Below are positions 46,556 through 55,601 of a DNA stretch of 64,000 bases, one piece after another. Each line of letters opens with the position of its first letter. Within the stretch, counting starts at the first letter, position 1. The position numbers and the translations under genes are program-made. The notes below the pieces were generated by a model that did no database searches, was not told the origin of the DNA, and saw only the letters and a list, made by a program, of their open reading frames with translations. The stretch comes from Candidatus Flexifilum breve (GTDB lineage Bacteria > Chloroflexota > Anaerolineae > Aggregatilineales > Phototrophicaceae): assembly GCA_016717205.1 (NCBI GenBank), contig JADKGC010000004.1, forward strand, positions 600,730-664,729, written 5' to 3'.

Positions 46556-47485
46556 TTACAGCGTCGGCGGGCGATCCGTCATCAGGATTTTGATGTGCGA
46601 TGGGTCATACACGACGAACCCCTCCTCGGTTTGCTCGGCGGTAAGGCCCGCGGCCTGCACCCGGTCGACAGCCCGCTGCAATTCGAGGGCGTCGGGCAGC
46701 ACGATGGTGTAGTACTGCATGCCGAGCGCGTTGGGCGGGGCGGGTGGCACGCCGGGACCTTTCCACGTGTTGAAGGCGATCACATGATTCTGCTGTGCGT
46801 CGAGGCCGACATCGACCATGCGGAAAGCTGGCGCTATCAAGCCCGTCTCAAAACCGAGGATGTGCGCGTAAAAGTGCAGTGAGTCTTCTAGGCTGGCGGC
46901 GTACAGATGCACATGCCCGAGCTGCGCGCCGACAGGCAGCGGGAGATCGAGCCGGTCATCGTCGTCGAGTTCGGCGAACAGCGCCTCCACATCCAGCGGA
47001 TCGCGGCCATCAGTCACACGGCCATCAGCGTAGTGCACCACATACTGCCCGTTGACGAGCTCGATGGTCGCATCGTCCAGCGAGCGCACATACAGCTCAA
47101 TCGTATTGCCTTCGAGGTCTTCGAGATAGGTCGTCTTCGAGAACCCGTGATCGGTCGGCGAATTGGGGTAGCGCAGCGCGAATAACTTTGCGACGATGCG
47201 CGCCAGTTCTTTGCGGCTGGGGTAGAGAATGGCGAAGTGATACAGGCCCGTGGCATGCTGCACCCGGCGCGCCGTCTTGTTTTCGGTCAGGCGCAGCAGG
47301 ATCTCATTGGCTGAGCCGAGCGCGGCCTCTGCGTCTTCCCGCCAATGGAGGGTTAGACCGAGCACCTGCGTGTAAAACGCGATCTGCCGGTCGAGGCTGG
47401 CGACGGTCAAGTGCACGCGCCCCAGCCGCGTGGTCGGCGGAAGGACGAGGGTCGATGTAGGAATCGGCGTTAGATTGGTGGTCAT
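46556..47485 (-). CDS. Two-module VOC protein, catechol 2,3-dioxygenase-like (CatE/glyoxalase family)
   Basis: A 309-residue vicinal-oxygen-chelate enzyme with two betaalphabetabetabeta modules: LGRVHLTVASLDRQIAFYTQVLGL then LGHVHLYAASLEDSLHFYAHILGFE in parts. The metal-binding His (VHL), the late NHVIAFNTWKG and the short terminal strand resemble extradiol dioxygenases of the CatE type. Substrate is not evident; an aromatic diol is only a family-based guess. A MarR operator-like palindrome lies 48 bp upstream of its start and matches one before the divergently placed regulator's own start. Confidence 0.85.
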   Translation of the reverse strand: MTTNLTPIPTSTLVLPPTTRLGRVHLTVASLDRQIAFYTQVLGLTLHWREDAEAALGSANEILLRLTENKTARRVQHATGLYHFAILYPSRKELARIVAKLFALRYPNSPTDHGFSKTTYLEDLEGNTIELYVRSLDDATIELVNGQYVVHYADGRVTDGRDPLDVEALFAELDDDDRLDLPLPVGAQLGHVHLYAASLEDSLHFYAHILGFETGLIAPAFRMVDVGLDAQQNHVIAFNTWKGPGVPPAPPNALGMQYYTIVLPDALELQRAVDRVQAAGLTAEQTEEGFVVYDPSHIKILMTDRPPTL

Positions 47486-47532
47486 GGGGAAGTACTCCTC
47501 TCGCGGTCTGCGGATCGTTTGTATTCATACCA

Positions 47533-47544
47533 TTAGCGTGCTAA
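47533..47544. promoter_or_regulatory. Candidate MarR operator before the VOC dioxygenase gene
   Basis: TTAGC-GT-GCTAA, a 12-bp palindrome in the gap between the MarR stop and the VOC start. It matches TTAGTGTTCTAA at 48021-48032 upstream of the MarR gene in 9 of 12 positions, including both TTAG and CTAA arms. Confidence 0.6.
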
Positions 47545-47564
47545 CGAAAGTGGCAAACACATGC

Positions 47565-48002
47565 TCAACCGGTTCCGGTGATATTGGCGCTGATGTGCTG
47601 CAGCAGACGGCGCAAAACCACCCGCTCGTCTTCACTCAGCCCCTTGAAGATCAGCGCTTGCAGCGCACCGAACTGCGCATTAATCGATTGCTCTTTTTCT
47701 AACCCGGTATCTGTGATGTACACGCGCACCAAGCGGTTGTCGTCGGCATCGCGGCGGCGGACGACCAGCCCGGCTTCCTCCAACCGCTGAAGCATGTTCG
47801 TCACGGTTGCGCCCTGTACCGAGAGCTCTTCGGCAATTTCCGATTGAGTCAGGCCGTCTCGCTTCGCCACCGTGCACAGCACATTCGCCTGACCACGGGG
47901 GATGTCCACCTGATCGGTGAACGCGTCGGAGATGGTGCGGAACACCTGACTCACATGGGCGAGCAGCTGCCAATCGTCGAGATTATGCCGTTCAGTCATC
48001 AT
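47565..48002 (-). CDS. MarR-family transcriptional regulator
   Basis: A 145-residue winged-helix regulator: DIPRGQANVLCTVAKRDGLTQSEIAEELSVQGATVTNMLQRLEEAGLVVRRRDADDNRLVRVYIT in parts holds the recognition helix and wing. It lies upstream of the VOC dioxygenase on the same strand (79 bp), and both genes are preceded by TTAG-N4-CTAA palindromes. The likely role is an aromatic- or oxidant-sensing repressor of itself and the dioxygenase. That is inferred from shared operators. Confidence 0.92.
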   Translation of the reverse strand: MMTERHNLDDWQLLAHVSQVFRTISDAFTDQVDIPRGQANVLCTVAKRDGLTQSEIAEELSVQGATVTNMLQRLEEAGLVVRRRDADDNRLVRVYITDTGLEKEQSINAQFGALQALIFKGLSEDERVVLRRLLQHISANITGTG

Positions 48003-48013
48003 TCGTTGACTTG

Positions 48014-48032
48014 CTAATCGTTAGTGTTCTAA
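48014..48032. promoter_or_regulatory. Candidate MarR operator before the marR gene
   Basis: Two overlapping palindromes: CTAA-TCG-TTAG (48014-48024) and TTAG-TGTT-CTAA (48021-48032), 12 bp upstream of the MarR ATG. The second matches the site at 47533-47544. Confidence 0.6.
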
Positions 48033-48223
48033 CTAATTTAATGCCCTGGCTGACGTTTGTCAAGCCTGTGTTGGAGTGAGGGAACCGCGGGGCGGAATAC
48101 GCTCAACGTATGAAACTCCATACAAAGTCGGATGCTTGATTCACCAAGAACCCATAAAGTAAGACAATGAGTATGGATCGACTGTTTGACCATACCTATT
48201 TTTATGCTGTGTTAGGAGCGACT

Positions 48224-49972
48224 ATGTTGAAAAGAAGCCTGTTCGTTCTCTTCGCATTGCTGCTGTTGACTCTGCCAGTCAGCGCGCAGGACGGTTTTTC
48301 CGTAGATTGTGGAGGTGGCACCGCCTTTGACAATGGCGTCGAAGTGCAGCTCGTCCAAACCTCCAACCGCGTGACGTATCGCGCGACCGCTATCGGCGTC
48401 GGTGATTTTGACCCGGTGCTGGCGGTATTCGATACGGACGGCAACGGAACATGCAATGACGATGGCGAAGCGCTGGACGGCTACGGCGTCGATTTACCGA
48501 CCACGGGTGAGGTCGGTGCGAGCAATCTGGCCTCGCAGCTTGATTTTGAAGGCACGGGTGAGCTGATGTCCGTCGTGGTGGGCGGCTTCGGCAACGCGAC
48601 CGGCGAATTCATCCTCGTCATCGAAGGGCTGACGATTGAGGGCAACGAATCGTTTGGCGGCATCCCGGTATCGCTCAATGTGACCGCGCCGATGGTCAAT
48701 TCGGGCGTGCCGCTCACGCTCTACATGGTGTCGCTGGAAAATTCGCTCGATACCAAGATTTCCAAGGTCGATGGCGATGGCGCGACGTTGTTTGACGGCA
48801 GCACCCCCGTCGAATGCGACGACGCGGGCGCGGCCTCGTGCTACGGCGATTCGCAGAGCCTCGATGGTTCGGCAATCGGGATGGAGCGGGGTTCGCTCGG
48901 CTCGAATCAGTTCGATTCGATGCTCACGCTTGAACTCGACAATGTGAACCTGAGCAGCGATGCGACGCAGAACTACTTCAATTTCCTGCTGAGCAGCTTC
49001 AACGGCGAGCAGACGGGCGAATTTGTCGTGGCCTTCCATGCGGCGATTGGTGCGCCGAGCGGGAACGGCGGTGGCAGCAATCCGCCCCCGCGGCAGGGTG
49101 GCGCAGATGCGACCCCAACCCCGGGCTCCGGTGGTGGCAATCCGCCTCCGCGTCAGGGTCAAGGTGGCGGCGGGACGACCAGCGGCGATCTCCCGAACGG
49201 CATGACCGTCGAATGTGATACGGGCGTGACCTTCAGCAATGGCGTCGAAGTCGTCATCAGCCAGATGCGTTCCGGTTTCACCTACACGGCGACCGCGGTC
49301 GGCCTCAACGGGTTTGATCCGGTGCTGGCCGTGCTCGATTCGAACGGCAACGGTCTGTGCAATGACGATGATGCGAACGCGGCGAGCTACGCGGCCAACC
49401 TGCCGACGACCGGGCGCGTGAACGCGTCGAACTTCAGCTCGCAGGTGCGCTTCGACCAGAACAGCTCGGAAACCTTCGCCGATGTCTCGCTCGTGGTCGG
49501 CGGCTTTGGTGACCAGACGGGCGAGTTCCTGCTCATCCTTGAAGGCATGGCCGTGACCTCTGGCGATCAGGCGGGGGATCCGTTCCTCGTCGGCGTGACG
49601 CAGCAGATGCTCAATTCCGGCGTGCCGCTCACGGTCTACATGCTGACCCGTGGCACCAGCGGCGTCGATCCGTACATCTACATGCTCGATGGCGACGGCA
49701 ACCCCCTGCAGGATGGCAGCGGCAACGATGTGTTCTGCGATGATGCCGGTAACAGCGGCACCTGCTTCGGCGACTCGGTGCAGTTGGATAACTACAACGT
49801 CACCATCAACACGGGCACGCTTCCCGGTTGGCAGTACGACGCTATGCTCAGCGTGCCGTTGAGCGCGTTCACGTTTGCGCCGGATGCGAACTTCCTCAAT
49901 TACATGATGACCAGTTTCGGCGACAGTGAAGGGCAATACCTGCTCGTTTTCCATATGGGCACGAGCAACTAA
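48224..49972 (+). CDS. Secreted protein with two tandem repeats and a Gly/Pro-rich linker
   Basis: A 582-residue exported protein of unknown function. From ATG 48224 (AGGAG 48214-48218) it has a signal peptide ending near SAQDG. Two similar domains follow (about residues 25-270 and 330-580), each with VEVxxxQ, a FDPVLAVxDxxGNGxCNDD calcium-site-like loop, DLPTTGxVxASN, VVGGFGxxTGEFxLxxEG, MVNSGVPLTLYM or MLNSGVPLTVYM, DDAGxxxxCxGDS and a closing block. A Gly/Pro/Thr-rich linker (NPPPRQG twice) joins them. The D/N-rich loops suggest Ca2+ binding, and the cysteines could form disulfides. No family is recognised. The start 19 codons upstream would spoil the signal peptide. Confidence 0.82.
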   Translation: MLKRSLFVLFALLLLTLPVSAQDGFSVDCGGGTAFDNGVEVQLVQTSNRVTYRATAIGVGDFDPVLAVFDTDGNGTCNDDGEALDGYGVDLPTTGEVGASNLASQLDFEGTGELMSVVVGGFGNATGEFILVIEGLTIEGNESFGGIPVSLNVTAPMVNSGVPLTLYMVSLENSLDTKISKVDGDGATLFDGSTPVECDDAGAASCYGDSQSLDGSAIGMERGSLGSNQFDSMLTLELDNVNLSSDATQNYFNFLLSSFNGEQTGEFVVAFHAAIGAPSGNGGGSNPPPRQGGADATPTPGSGGGNPPPRQGQGGGGTTSGDLPNGMTVECDTGVTFSNGVEVVISQMRSGFTYTATAVGLNGFDPVLAVLDSNGNGLCNDDDANAASYAANLPTTGRVNASNFSSQVRFDQNSSETFADVSLVVGGFGDQTGEFLLILEGMAVTSGDQAGDPFLVGVTQQMLNSGVPLTVYMLTRGTSGVDPYIYMLDGDGNPLQDGSGNDVFCDDAGNSGTCFGDSVQLDNYNVTINTGTLPGWQYDAMLSVPLSAFTFAPDANFLNYMMTSFGDSEGQYLLVFHMGTSN

Positions 49973-49984
49973 CTAGGATCATTC

Positions 49985-50066
49985 AACCTCACCCCGCGAA
50001 CCTGACGGTTCTCTGCCCCTCTCCCACAGGAGAGGGGCGGTAAAGCGCAGAACCGCGGGGTGAGGC
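49985..50066. repeat. AACCTCACCCC-type dispersed inverted repeat
   Basis: Starts AACCTCACCCCGCG and ends CGCGGGGTGAGG, with internal GCCCCTCTCCCACAGGAGAGGGGC. Same family as 17811-17870 and 27121-27246. It could serve as a bidirectional terminator between these convergent genes. Confidence 0.75.
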
Positions 50067-50071
50067 CCCTG

Positions 50072-52627
50072 TTACTCCCCTAACCGCACTGCATCCGATC
50101 CATCGGCCAAGCGCACCCGCGTGTTCGTCCGCGCATCGTACAGCCCCACGTAAAGCGTCCCCGCCTGCGGTTCGACATTGTAGGTCAATGTGTGCACGTC
50201 GATGACGAATTCACCTGCCACCCAACCGGAAGTTGGGCGCTCGCCGGGATAGTGATCGCTTTGGGCAATCACGATTCCGTCGGAACTGATCAACTGGGCG
50301 AACACGGTGTAATCTGTACTGATATCGTCCGCGCCCGCCTGCCAGATCAGCGTCAACTGCGGCGGAGTGTCGCGGGTATACGGCGGTACGCTGACCTTGT
50401 AGCCGATGAGTGCGCCGACGCCGGGAAATTCGACGTGCAGCGGCACCGTGTAATCCGGTGGTTCGGTGACTCTCGCCTCGGCTTCAAGCGTAAAACTGAG
50501 TAAGCGTTCTCCGCGGAAGTTCGTGAGTTCCCCAGGGCCGCTGTTGGCATCAATGGGAATGCGGACGAGGTGCCAGGCCAATGTCGGGTAGCTGGCGCTG
50601 GGTGGCGCTAGTTGGATTGACCAGTTCTCTCCGCGTAATGTCAGCGTTTGCGGCGGAATATTCCACTGCACGCTGAACCTAATCAGATCGCCGTTCGTCA
50701 CCGTCGCGTTATTGTGCAGGTCGCCCTCGACGACAATATCAGACTGCGAGTGGTTGTACGTCCATGTGGCCGTTGGTGCGTTCCACACGCCGAGCAGCAG
50801 ATCGCGTCCTGAGGCGGGTTGATCGGCGGGTGGGGTCAAGCCGGAACGATCATCACGACGATTCTCGTAGATACGCAGATAAACGCGGTATTCACTGAAG
50901 GACGAGCCATACGGAAGGCGCACAAGTGGGTAGGCGGTGAGCGCGTCACCGGAGGTGAGATCCTCACTTGTCTGCTGGTTTGCAGTGGCGAACGGCGCGT
51001 CGGTAGTAGCAATCTCTATGCCCAGATCGTTCACGATGATCAGTTTGGCGTTCAGTTGGTTGGAGCTTGGTGCCAGCAGCGTGATCTGCACGGGGAGGCA
51101 CAAGGCCGCCCCCGCATCGAGCGCGGGAATTGCACCGACCGCATCCACGCGGACGAGCGGTGTTCCCGCATTGTCGGTGAATACGGCGTTGAGTGGGGCG
51201 AAGTCTGGCGAGAGCGGCACAGGCGAACGATACAGGCTGCTCGTCATGCCGTAGGTCGTGAATTGTTCTGGCGGCGTCAGCGTGCCGTGCTGCAAGACGC
51301 AGTCCAGCATGCCGCGATAATCGGCGCGCTGCGTGTACCACACATTGAGTGCCACATCGCCGCTGGTGGGGATCAGCGGCAGAATTTGATCGAGATCGGC
51401 GCCTTCGGGCAGGGTGACGCGCCGTGCTTGCACACCGAGCCGATCCCAATAGTAAGCCAGTTCGTAGCGGTCGGCGTACGACCACGCCAGCACCGTGTCG
51501 TCCGTCGTCAGGTGATCGGCGTAGTACTGCACCATGCCCCGGGCGTCGTCGTGACCGTAGAGTGGGTCTTGACCAAGCTGCCAACTCAAGGCAAACGGGA
51601 TACCGAAAGCGATTACAGGGATGACACGCCAACGTTTTGGTAGCTGCGCGATAACTACACCGCATACGGTGAACAGGAGGGGCACGATCATCACGAGGTA
51701 GCGTCCATGCAGATCGTTGCCGAGCACGATCAGTGCGGCGACCAAACCCAGCGTTAGCACGAGCACATGTAAACCCAGCCACGCTGCGTGTCGTCGAATG
51801 ACCAGCAGCGCCGCGATCATCACGGGAATGAGGGAGATATAGACAAGGAACATGAACCCGATGATCTCGCTCCGCAAAATGCTGTATGGTGCGATCAGGA
51901 AAGCCAGCCAGAGTTCGAAGATCAATGCGAATCCAATGTGAGGTGCGCTGGTGACGGCGGCGTTCGCTTCCGACAGGTTCAGGAAACGCAGGACGAAGTA
52001 GGGCAGCCAGATCAGCCCGACGAGCACCTGACTGCTGATCCACCCGCGCCAGTGCGGACGATCTGCTCTGCGCCGCACCAGCCACGCGATCAATGTGACG
52101 ACATTCAGCCAGAGTGCCGCAACGACGCCGGTGTTGTGCGCGTATAAGAGTAAGAGCTCGGCAACGATCAGCGCGAGCCATGCCGTGCGCGTCGGGCGCG
52201 TGAGCAGTCGCTGCCACGCCAGCGCCGCGATCAGGATCAGTACAGCGAGCAGGGTATACATGCGCGCTTCCTGCGCCGCCCACCACAGCTGCGCGGAGAG
52301 CGTCACGAGGAGCGCGGCATACCAGCCCGCCGATTCACCGGCGATCCGCTTGCCTAGCTGGTATGATAGAGGTATCGTAAGAAGAGAATTGAGCAGTGAG
52401 AATAACCGTAGGGAAAACTCGCTGTCGCCGAGTAAGTGCGCGTGAACGTTGAGCAGTACGTAGTATAACGGCGGGTTGGTGAGATCGGCATTGAAGGCGG
52501 CGATCAGGTTAGGCTGCACGGCCGCAAACGCCGACCAGCCTTCATCGAACCACAGGCTCTGGGTTTGCAGGCCGAGGAGGCGGATGGCCGCCGCGAGCAG
52601 GATCAGTATGACGAGTCGAGTACGCAT
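50072..52627 (-). CDS. Membrane GT-C glycosyltransferase, family 39/ArnT-like
   Basis: An 851-residue polytopic membrane enzyme that transfers a sugar from a polyprenyl-phosphate donor. It opens with a first helix, then the acidic motif SLWFDEGWSAFAA, followed by TNPPLYYVLLN, and about ten further helices to about residue 380. The rest (about 380-851) is a beta-rich extracytoplasmic part, as in the first GT-C protein of the window. Similar architecture, but little sequence identity between the two. It is divergent from the FHA gene and convergent with the two-repeat secreted protein. Confidence 0.85.
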   Translation of the reverse strand: MRTRLVILILLAAAIRLLGLQTQSLWFDEGWSAFAAVQPNLIAAFNADLTNPPLYYVLLNVHAHLLGDSEFSLRLFSLLNSLLTIPLSYQLGKRIAGESAGWYAALLVTLSAQLWWAAQEARMYTLLAVLILIAALAWQRLLTRPTRTAWLALIVAELLLLYAHNTGVVAALWLNVVTLIAWLVRRRADRPHWRGWISSQVLVGLIWLPYFVLRFLNLSEANAAVTSAPHIGFALIFELWLAFLIAPYSILRSEIIGFMFLVYISLIPVMIAALLVIRRHAAWLGLHVLVLTLGLVAALIVLGNDLHGRYLVMIVPLLFTVCGVVIAQLPKRWRVIPVIAFGIPFALSWQLGQDPLYGHDDARGMVQYYADHLTTDDTVLAWSYADRYELAYYWDRLGVQARRVTLPEGADLDQILPLIPTSGDVALNVWYTQRADYRGMLDCVLQHGTLTPPEQFTTYGMTSSLYRSPVPLSPDFAPLNAVFTDNAGTPLVRVDAVGAIPALDAGAALCLPVQITLLAPSSNQLNAKLIIVNDLGIEIATTDAPFATANQQTSEDLTSGDALTAYPLVRLPYGSSFSEYRVYLRIYENRRDDRSGLTPPADQPASGRDLLLGVWNAPTATWTYNHSQSDIVVEGDLHNNATVTNGDLIRFSVQWNIPPQTLTLRGENWSIQLAPPSASYPTLAWHLVRIPIDANSGPGELTNFRGERLLSFTLEAEARVTEPPDYTVPLHVEFPGVGALIGYKVSVPPYTRDTPPQLTLIWQAGADDISTDYTVFAQLISSDGIVIAQSDHYPGERPTSGWVAGEFVIDVHTLTYNVEPQAGTLYVGLYDARTNTRVRLADGSDAVRLGE

Positions 52628-52683
52628 ACGCAGACTTTAGTCGTTCGGCGGCGGATCGTCAACTGAATATCGTAAGAAACGGT

Positions 52684-52689
52684 TATAAT
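52684..52689 (+). promoter_or_regulatory. Candidate -10 box of the FHA gene
   Basis: TATAAT 69 bp before the ATG at 52758. No convincing -35 at 17 bp. Confidence 0.3.
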
Positions 52690-52757
52690 CTCTTGCCTGT
52701 GAGCCTAGAACGGTTACAATCAAGCTGATTTAGTTGAGACGACTTATTGAGTTTCCT

Positions 52758-54284
52758 ATGCCTGACGAGCAAGATTCGAAATTACCACCTGTACCTGCGG
52801 CATCGGGTTCGACTCCGCCGAAACCTACCACTCCCCCTAGGGATGCGTCGTCTCAACCTGCGGCTGAACCCGTAAGCGAGCAGCCGCCCAAGCCGGAGTC
52901 CGCGCCGAAACCGGAACCAGCCGCTGCGCCCAAACCCGAAGCGAAACCTGAGGCTGCGCCCAAACCAGCGACTCCGCCGACGGTGGGTAAACCGCTCTCG
53001 GCGGCGCCGCCCAAACCGGAACCGGGTGCGCCTGTTCCACCGCCAAAACCGGCACCAAGTCAACCGGTCAAGCCGGACGCCCCCAAGCCGACGGCTGCCT
53101 CGACTGAGCCGCCGAAACCGGCGACTCCGCCGACGGTCAGCAAGCCGCTGTCGGCTGCGCCGCCGTCCACACCCAAGCCGACGACTCCGCCGACGGTCAG
53201 CAAACCGCTGTCCGCGGCTCAACCGCCCGCGCCTAAGCCGGAAGTTCCGGCGTCTGCGCCCGCGCAGCCCGTCAAACCGGAGAGCGCCCCCAAGCCAACT
53301 GCCGCCTCGACCGAGCCGCCGAAGCCCGCGACCCCGCCGACCGTAAGCAAACCACTGTCCGCTGCGACGCCGCCGAAACCAGAGTCCGCCGCCGCGCCGC
53401 CGTCAACCGCTAAACCCGCGCCGGCGAATGCTGCACCGGCGCAGCCCGTCAAACCAGAAGCACCTGTTAAGCCCGCGGTCGCTGCGCCACCGCCGACCGT
53501 GCCGAAGCCGAGCGCCGCCGTCCCGCCAACGCCGCCCGTCGCGCCCGCGCCCAAAGAGACCGATAATCTGGCACTACCCGCCGCTGAAGCCGACAAAGTC
53601 CCGTCGACCGGCTCATTGGCTACTCAAGCGAAGCAGGATGCTCCCATGCCAGCGAATCCGACCGGTGAACCAGCCAGCTCGTCCGCGACCAGTGTGCCGA
53701 ATATCAAAACTGGGCAAATGCCCAAACCCGCCACGTCGACCAACACGCAGAAGTGCGCCGTGTGCGGCCACATCAACCGCGTTGGCGTGCTGGTATGCGA
53801 AAACTGCGGTACGAATTTGGTCACCGGGCGCGAAACGTCGGTTGGCACGAAGGACTTCGGCAAAGAGCCGGGCGATGACACCGAGAGCCATGAAGTCATG
53901 GTCAACACGGCGGGGTCCAGCCGTTTTGAAGACAACATGATGCTGCGCCTAGAAATTGATGGCGCGCCCACGCCGATTGTGATTTACCCGAAGACGGAAA
54001 CGTCGCTGGGGCGGCGCGATCCCGGCACGGGGTCGTCACCGGATATTGATTTGACAGCCTATGCGGGGTATCGGCAGGGCGTGAGCCGTAATCACGCGAT
54101 GCTGCGCCTGCGCGATAAAGTGCTGGAGATTTACGATTTAGGCAGCAGTAACGGGACGCTGGTGAACGGCGTGCGTTTGAATGCCCATCAACCGCATCCG
54201 CTGCGGGATGGTGATGAGGTGACGCTCGGCAAAATGGTCATTCGCGTGCTGTTTCAAGCGCGCAACACGCGTCCGCGCAGTTAG
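52758..54284 (+). CDS. FHA-domain protein with long Pro/Ala/Lys-rich tail and zinc ribbon
   Basis: A 508-residue cytoplasmic protein in three parts. Residues about 1-320 are low-complexity, rich in P, A, K and T, with repeated KPATPPTVSKPLSAA units. A zinc ribbon follows (CAVCGHINRVGVLVCENCG). The C-terminal FHA domain has TSLGRRDPG, GVSRNHAMLRL and IYDLGSSNGTLVNGVRL, all consensus. The start at 52758 (MPDEQDSK) is preferred; TTG 52734 adds eight residues. The tail probably tethers the FHA domain to a partner or surface. It overlaps the convergent roadblock gene by 4 bp. No Ser/Thr kinase is near. Confidence 0.85.
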   Translation: MPDEQDSKLPPVPAASGSTPPKPTTPPRDASSQPAAEPVSEQPPKPESAPKPEPAAAPKPEAKPEAAPKPATPPTVGKPLSAAPPKPEPGAPVPPPKPAPSQPVKPDAPKPTAASTEPPKPATPPTVSKPLSAAPPSTPKPTTPPTVSKPLSAAQPPAPKPEVPASAPAQPVKPESAPKPTAASTEPPKPATPPTVSKPLSAATPPKPESAAAPPSTAKPAPANAAPAQPVKPEAPVKPAVAAPPPTVPKPSAAVPPTPPVAPAPKETDNLALPAAEADKVPSTGSLATQAKQDAPMPANPTGEPASSSATSVPNIKTGQMPKPATSTNTQKCAVCGHINRVGVLVCENCGTNLVTGRETSVGTKDFGKEPGDDTESHEVMVNTAGSSRFEDNMMLRLEIDGAPTPIVIYPKTETSLGRRDPGTGSSPDIDLTAYAGYRQGVSRNHAMLRLRDKVLEIYDLGSSNGTLVNGVRLNAHQPHPLRDGDEVTLGKMVIRVLFQARNTRPRS

Positions 54285-54682
54285 TAGCCTAGGATCTTCT
54301 GAATTTCCGCCGCCGCCTTTTTGGTGGCGAACAATACATGACTCAGGCGTGCCTTCTTGTCGACCAACACGGCGACGGAGGCACGTCCGGCGGGATAGAC
54401 CACCATCACGCCTTCCTCACCTTCCATCAGCAGACGTTCCAGTTCCCCTTGCGCCAACCGTCCGAGCGTGCGTTCAGCCAAGCCGATCAGCGTCGCGGAC
54501 ATCGCCGCCACCTGCGGACTGCTCGTGGGGTTTTCGTGCGGGTTTTCCTCATCGCCGGGAGGGTAGGCAGCAACCAGCAGACCATCAATATTCACGATCA
54601 CCGACGCTTTAACTCCGTCAACGGCGATATGCAGCGTCTTTAGTGTTCGCTCTAGGATTTCGCTCCGGTATTCCTGAGCCAT
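54281..54682 (-). CDS. Roadblock/LC7-domain protein
   Basis: A 133-residue roadblock/LC7 protein (MglB-like fold), often a regulator of small Ras-like GTPases in bacteria. The ATG at 54682 gives MAQEYRSEILERTLKTL; GAAGG is about 8 bp upstream. Core strands: VKASVIVNIDGLLVAAYP, MSATLIGLAERTLGRLAQGE, GVMVVYPAG and SVAVLVDKKARLSHVLF. No MglA-type GTPase is in the window. It is convergent with the FHA gene (4-bp overlap) and lies downstream of trmD on the same strand with 85 bp between. Confidence 0.85.
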   Translation of the reverse strand: MAQEYRSEILERTLKTLHIAVDGVKASVIVNIDGLLVAAYPPGDEENPHENPTSSPQVAAMSATLIGLAERTLGRLAQGELERLLMEGEEGVMVVYPAGRASVAVLVDKKARLSHVLFATKKAAAEIQKILGY

Positions 54683-54767
54683 TACCCCAACCTTCTTCCA
54701 GCCATTACGCGGTACATCTGTCTGTTTGTCAGTATATCCGAAAACCCCGAAAGTGCTCAATAAGGGT

Positions 54768-55523
54768 TCAACCGCGGCGCGCGTCTTCCTCAGCAAACTT
54801 GGCCAGCAGGTACTTTTCCGCGTCGGTGAGCTGCGCTTTCTTCAGCAAATCGGGACGCTGCCGCCATGTGCGGCGCAAGCCTTCCTCCCGCCGCCAGCGT
54901 TCAATGTCACCATGATTACCATCCAGTAGGACTTTAGGCACACTCAAACCGCGGAATTCCGCCGGGCGCGTGTACTGCGGCCCTTCGAGGATGCCATCGG
55001 CATGGCTTTCGCGATCCGCGCCGCCTTCCGCGCCTAGCACGCCGGGGATGTGCCGGATCACCGCGTCGACGATCACCATTGCGGGCAGCTCGCCGCCTGT
55101 GAGCACATAATCGCCGATGCTCACCTCATGCGTGATGACGAGTTCGCGCACGCGGTCGTCGATGCCTTCGTAGTGGCCGCACACAATGCCAAACCGTGGC
55201 TGCCTGGCCAGCCAGGTGGCCATGTCGTGCGAGAACAACTGCCCCTGCGGCGACATGAGCAGCACGGGCGTTTTCGGCTCTGGCGGCGCATCTGCCAGCA
55301 CCGACTCGACCGCGTCCACGACCACCGTCGGCTTGAGCACCATGCCGCCGCCGCCGCCGTAGGGCGTGTCATCGACCGTGTGATGGCGATCGGTCGCCCA
55401 GTCGCGGATCTGATGCAGACGCAGATCCAGCAGTTGGCGGTCTTTCGCCTTCCACAGCATGCTTTCGGTCATGGGACCCTCGAACATCGAGGGGAACAGG
55501 GTGAAAATATCAATTCGCAGCAT
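54768..55523 (-). CDS. trmD: tRNA (guanine37-N1)-methyltransferase
   Basis: Methylates G37 beside the anticodon of several tRNAs using SAM, preventing frameshifting. The 251-residue SPOUT enzyme begins LRIDIFTLFPSMFEGPM and has DTPYGGGGGMVLKP, CGHYEGIDDRV, the trefoil-knot segment SIGDYVLTGGELPAM and the C-terminal PEFRGLSVP with RREEGLRRT. Length is normal. Downstream partners rpsP, rimM and rplS are not nearby. Confidence 0.97.
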   Translation of the reverse strand: MLRIDIFTLFPSMFEGPMTESMLWKAKDRQLLDLRLHQIRDWATDRHHTVDDTPYGGGGGMVLKPTVVVDAVESVLADAPPEPKTPVLLMSPQGQLFSHDMATWLARQPRFGIVCGHYEGIDDRVRELVITHEVSIGDYVLTGGELPAMVIVDAVIRHIPGVLGAEGGADRESHADGILEGPQYTRPAEFRGLSVPKVLLDGNHGDIERWRREEGLRRTWRQRPDLLKKAQLTDAEKYLLAKFAEEDARRG

Positions 55524-55601
55524 GGGGTATGGCCTCCGAGTCCTGCAATTCTAGCTTGCGTCTGGGGATTGTGCATCGCATAATTTGACGCGGGAGGCTT
55601 C

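Noticed and set aside
49985..50066. CRISPR-like repeat
   Set aside because: It is a single palindromic unit without evenly spaced copies or spacers. Related copies are scattered and not arrayed.
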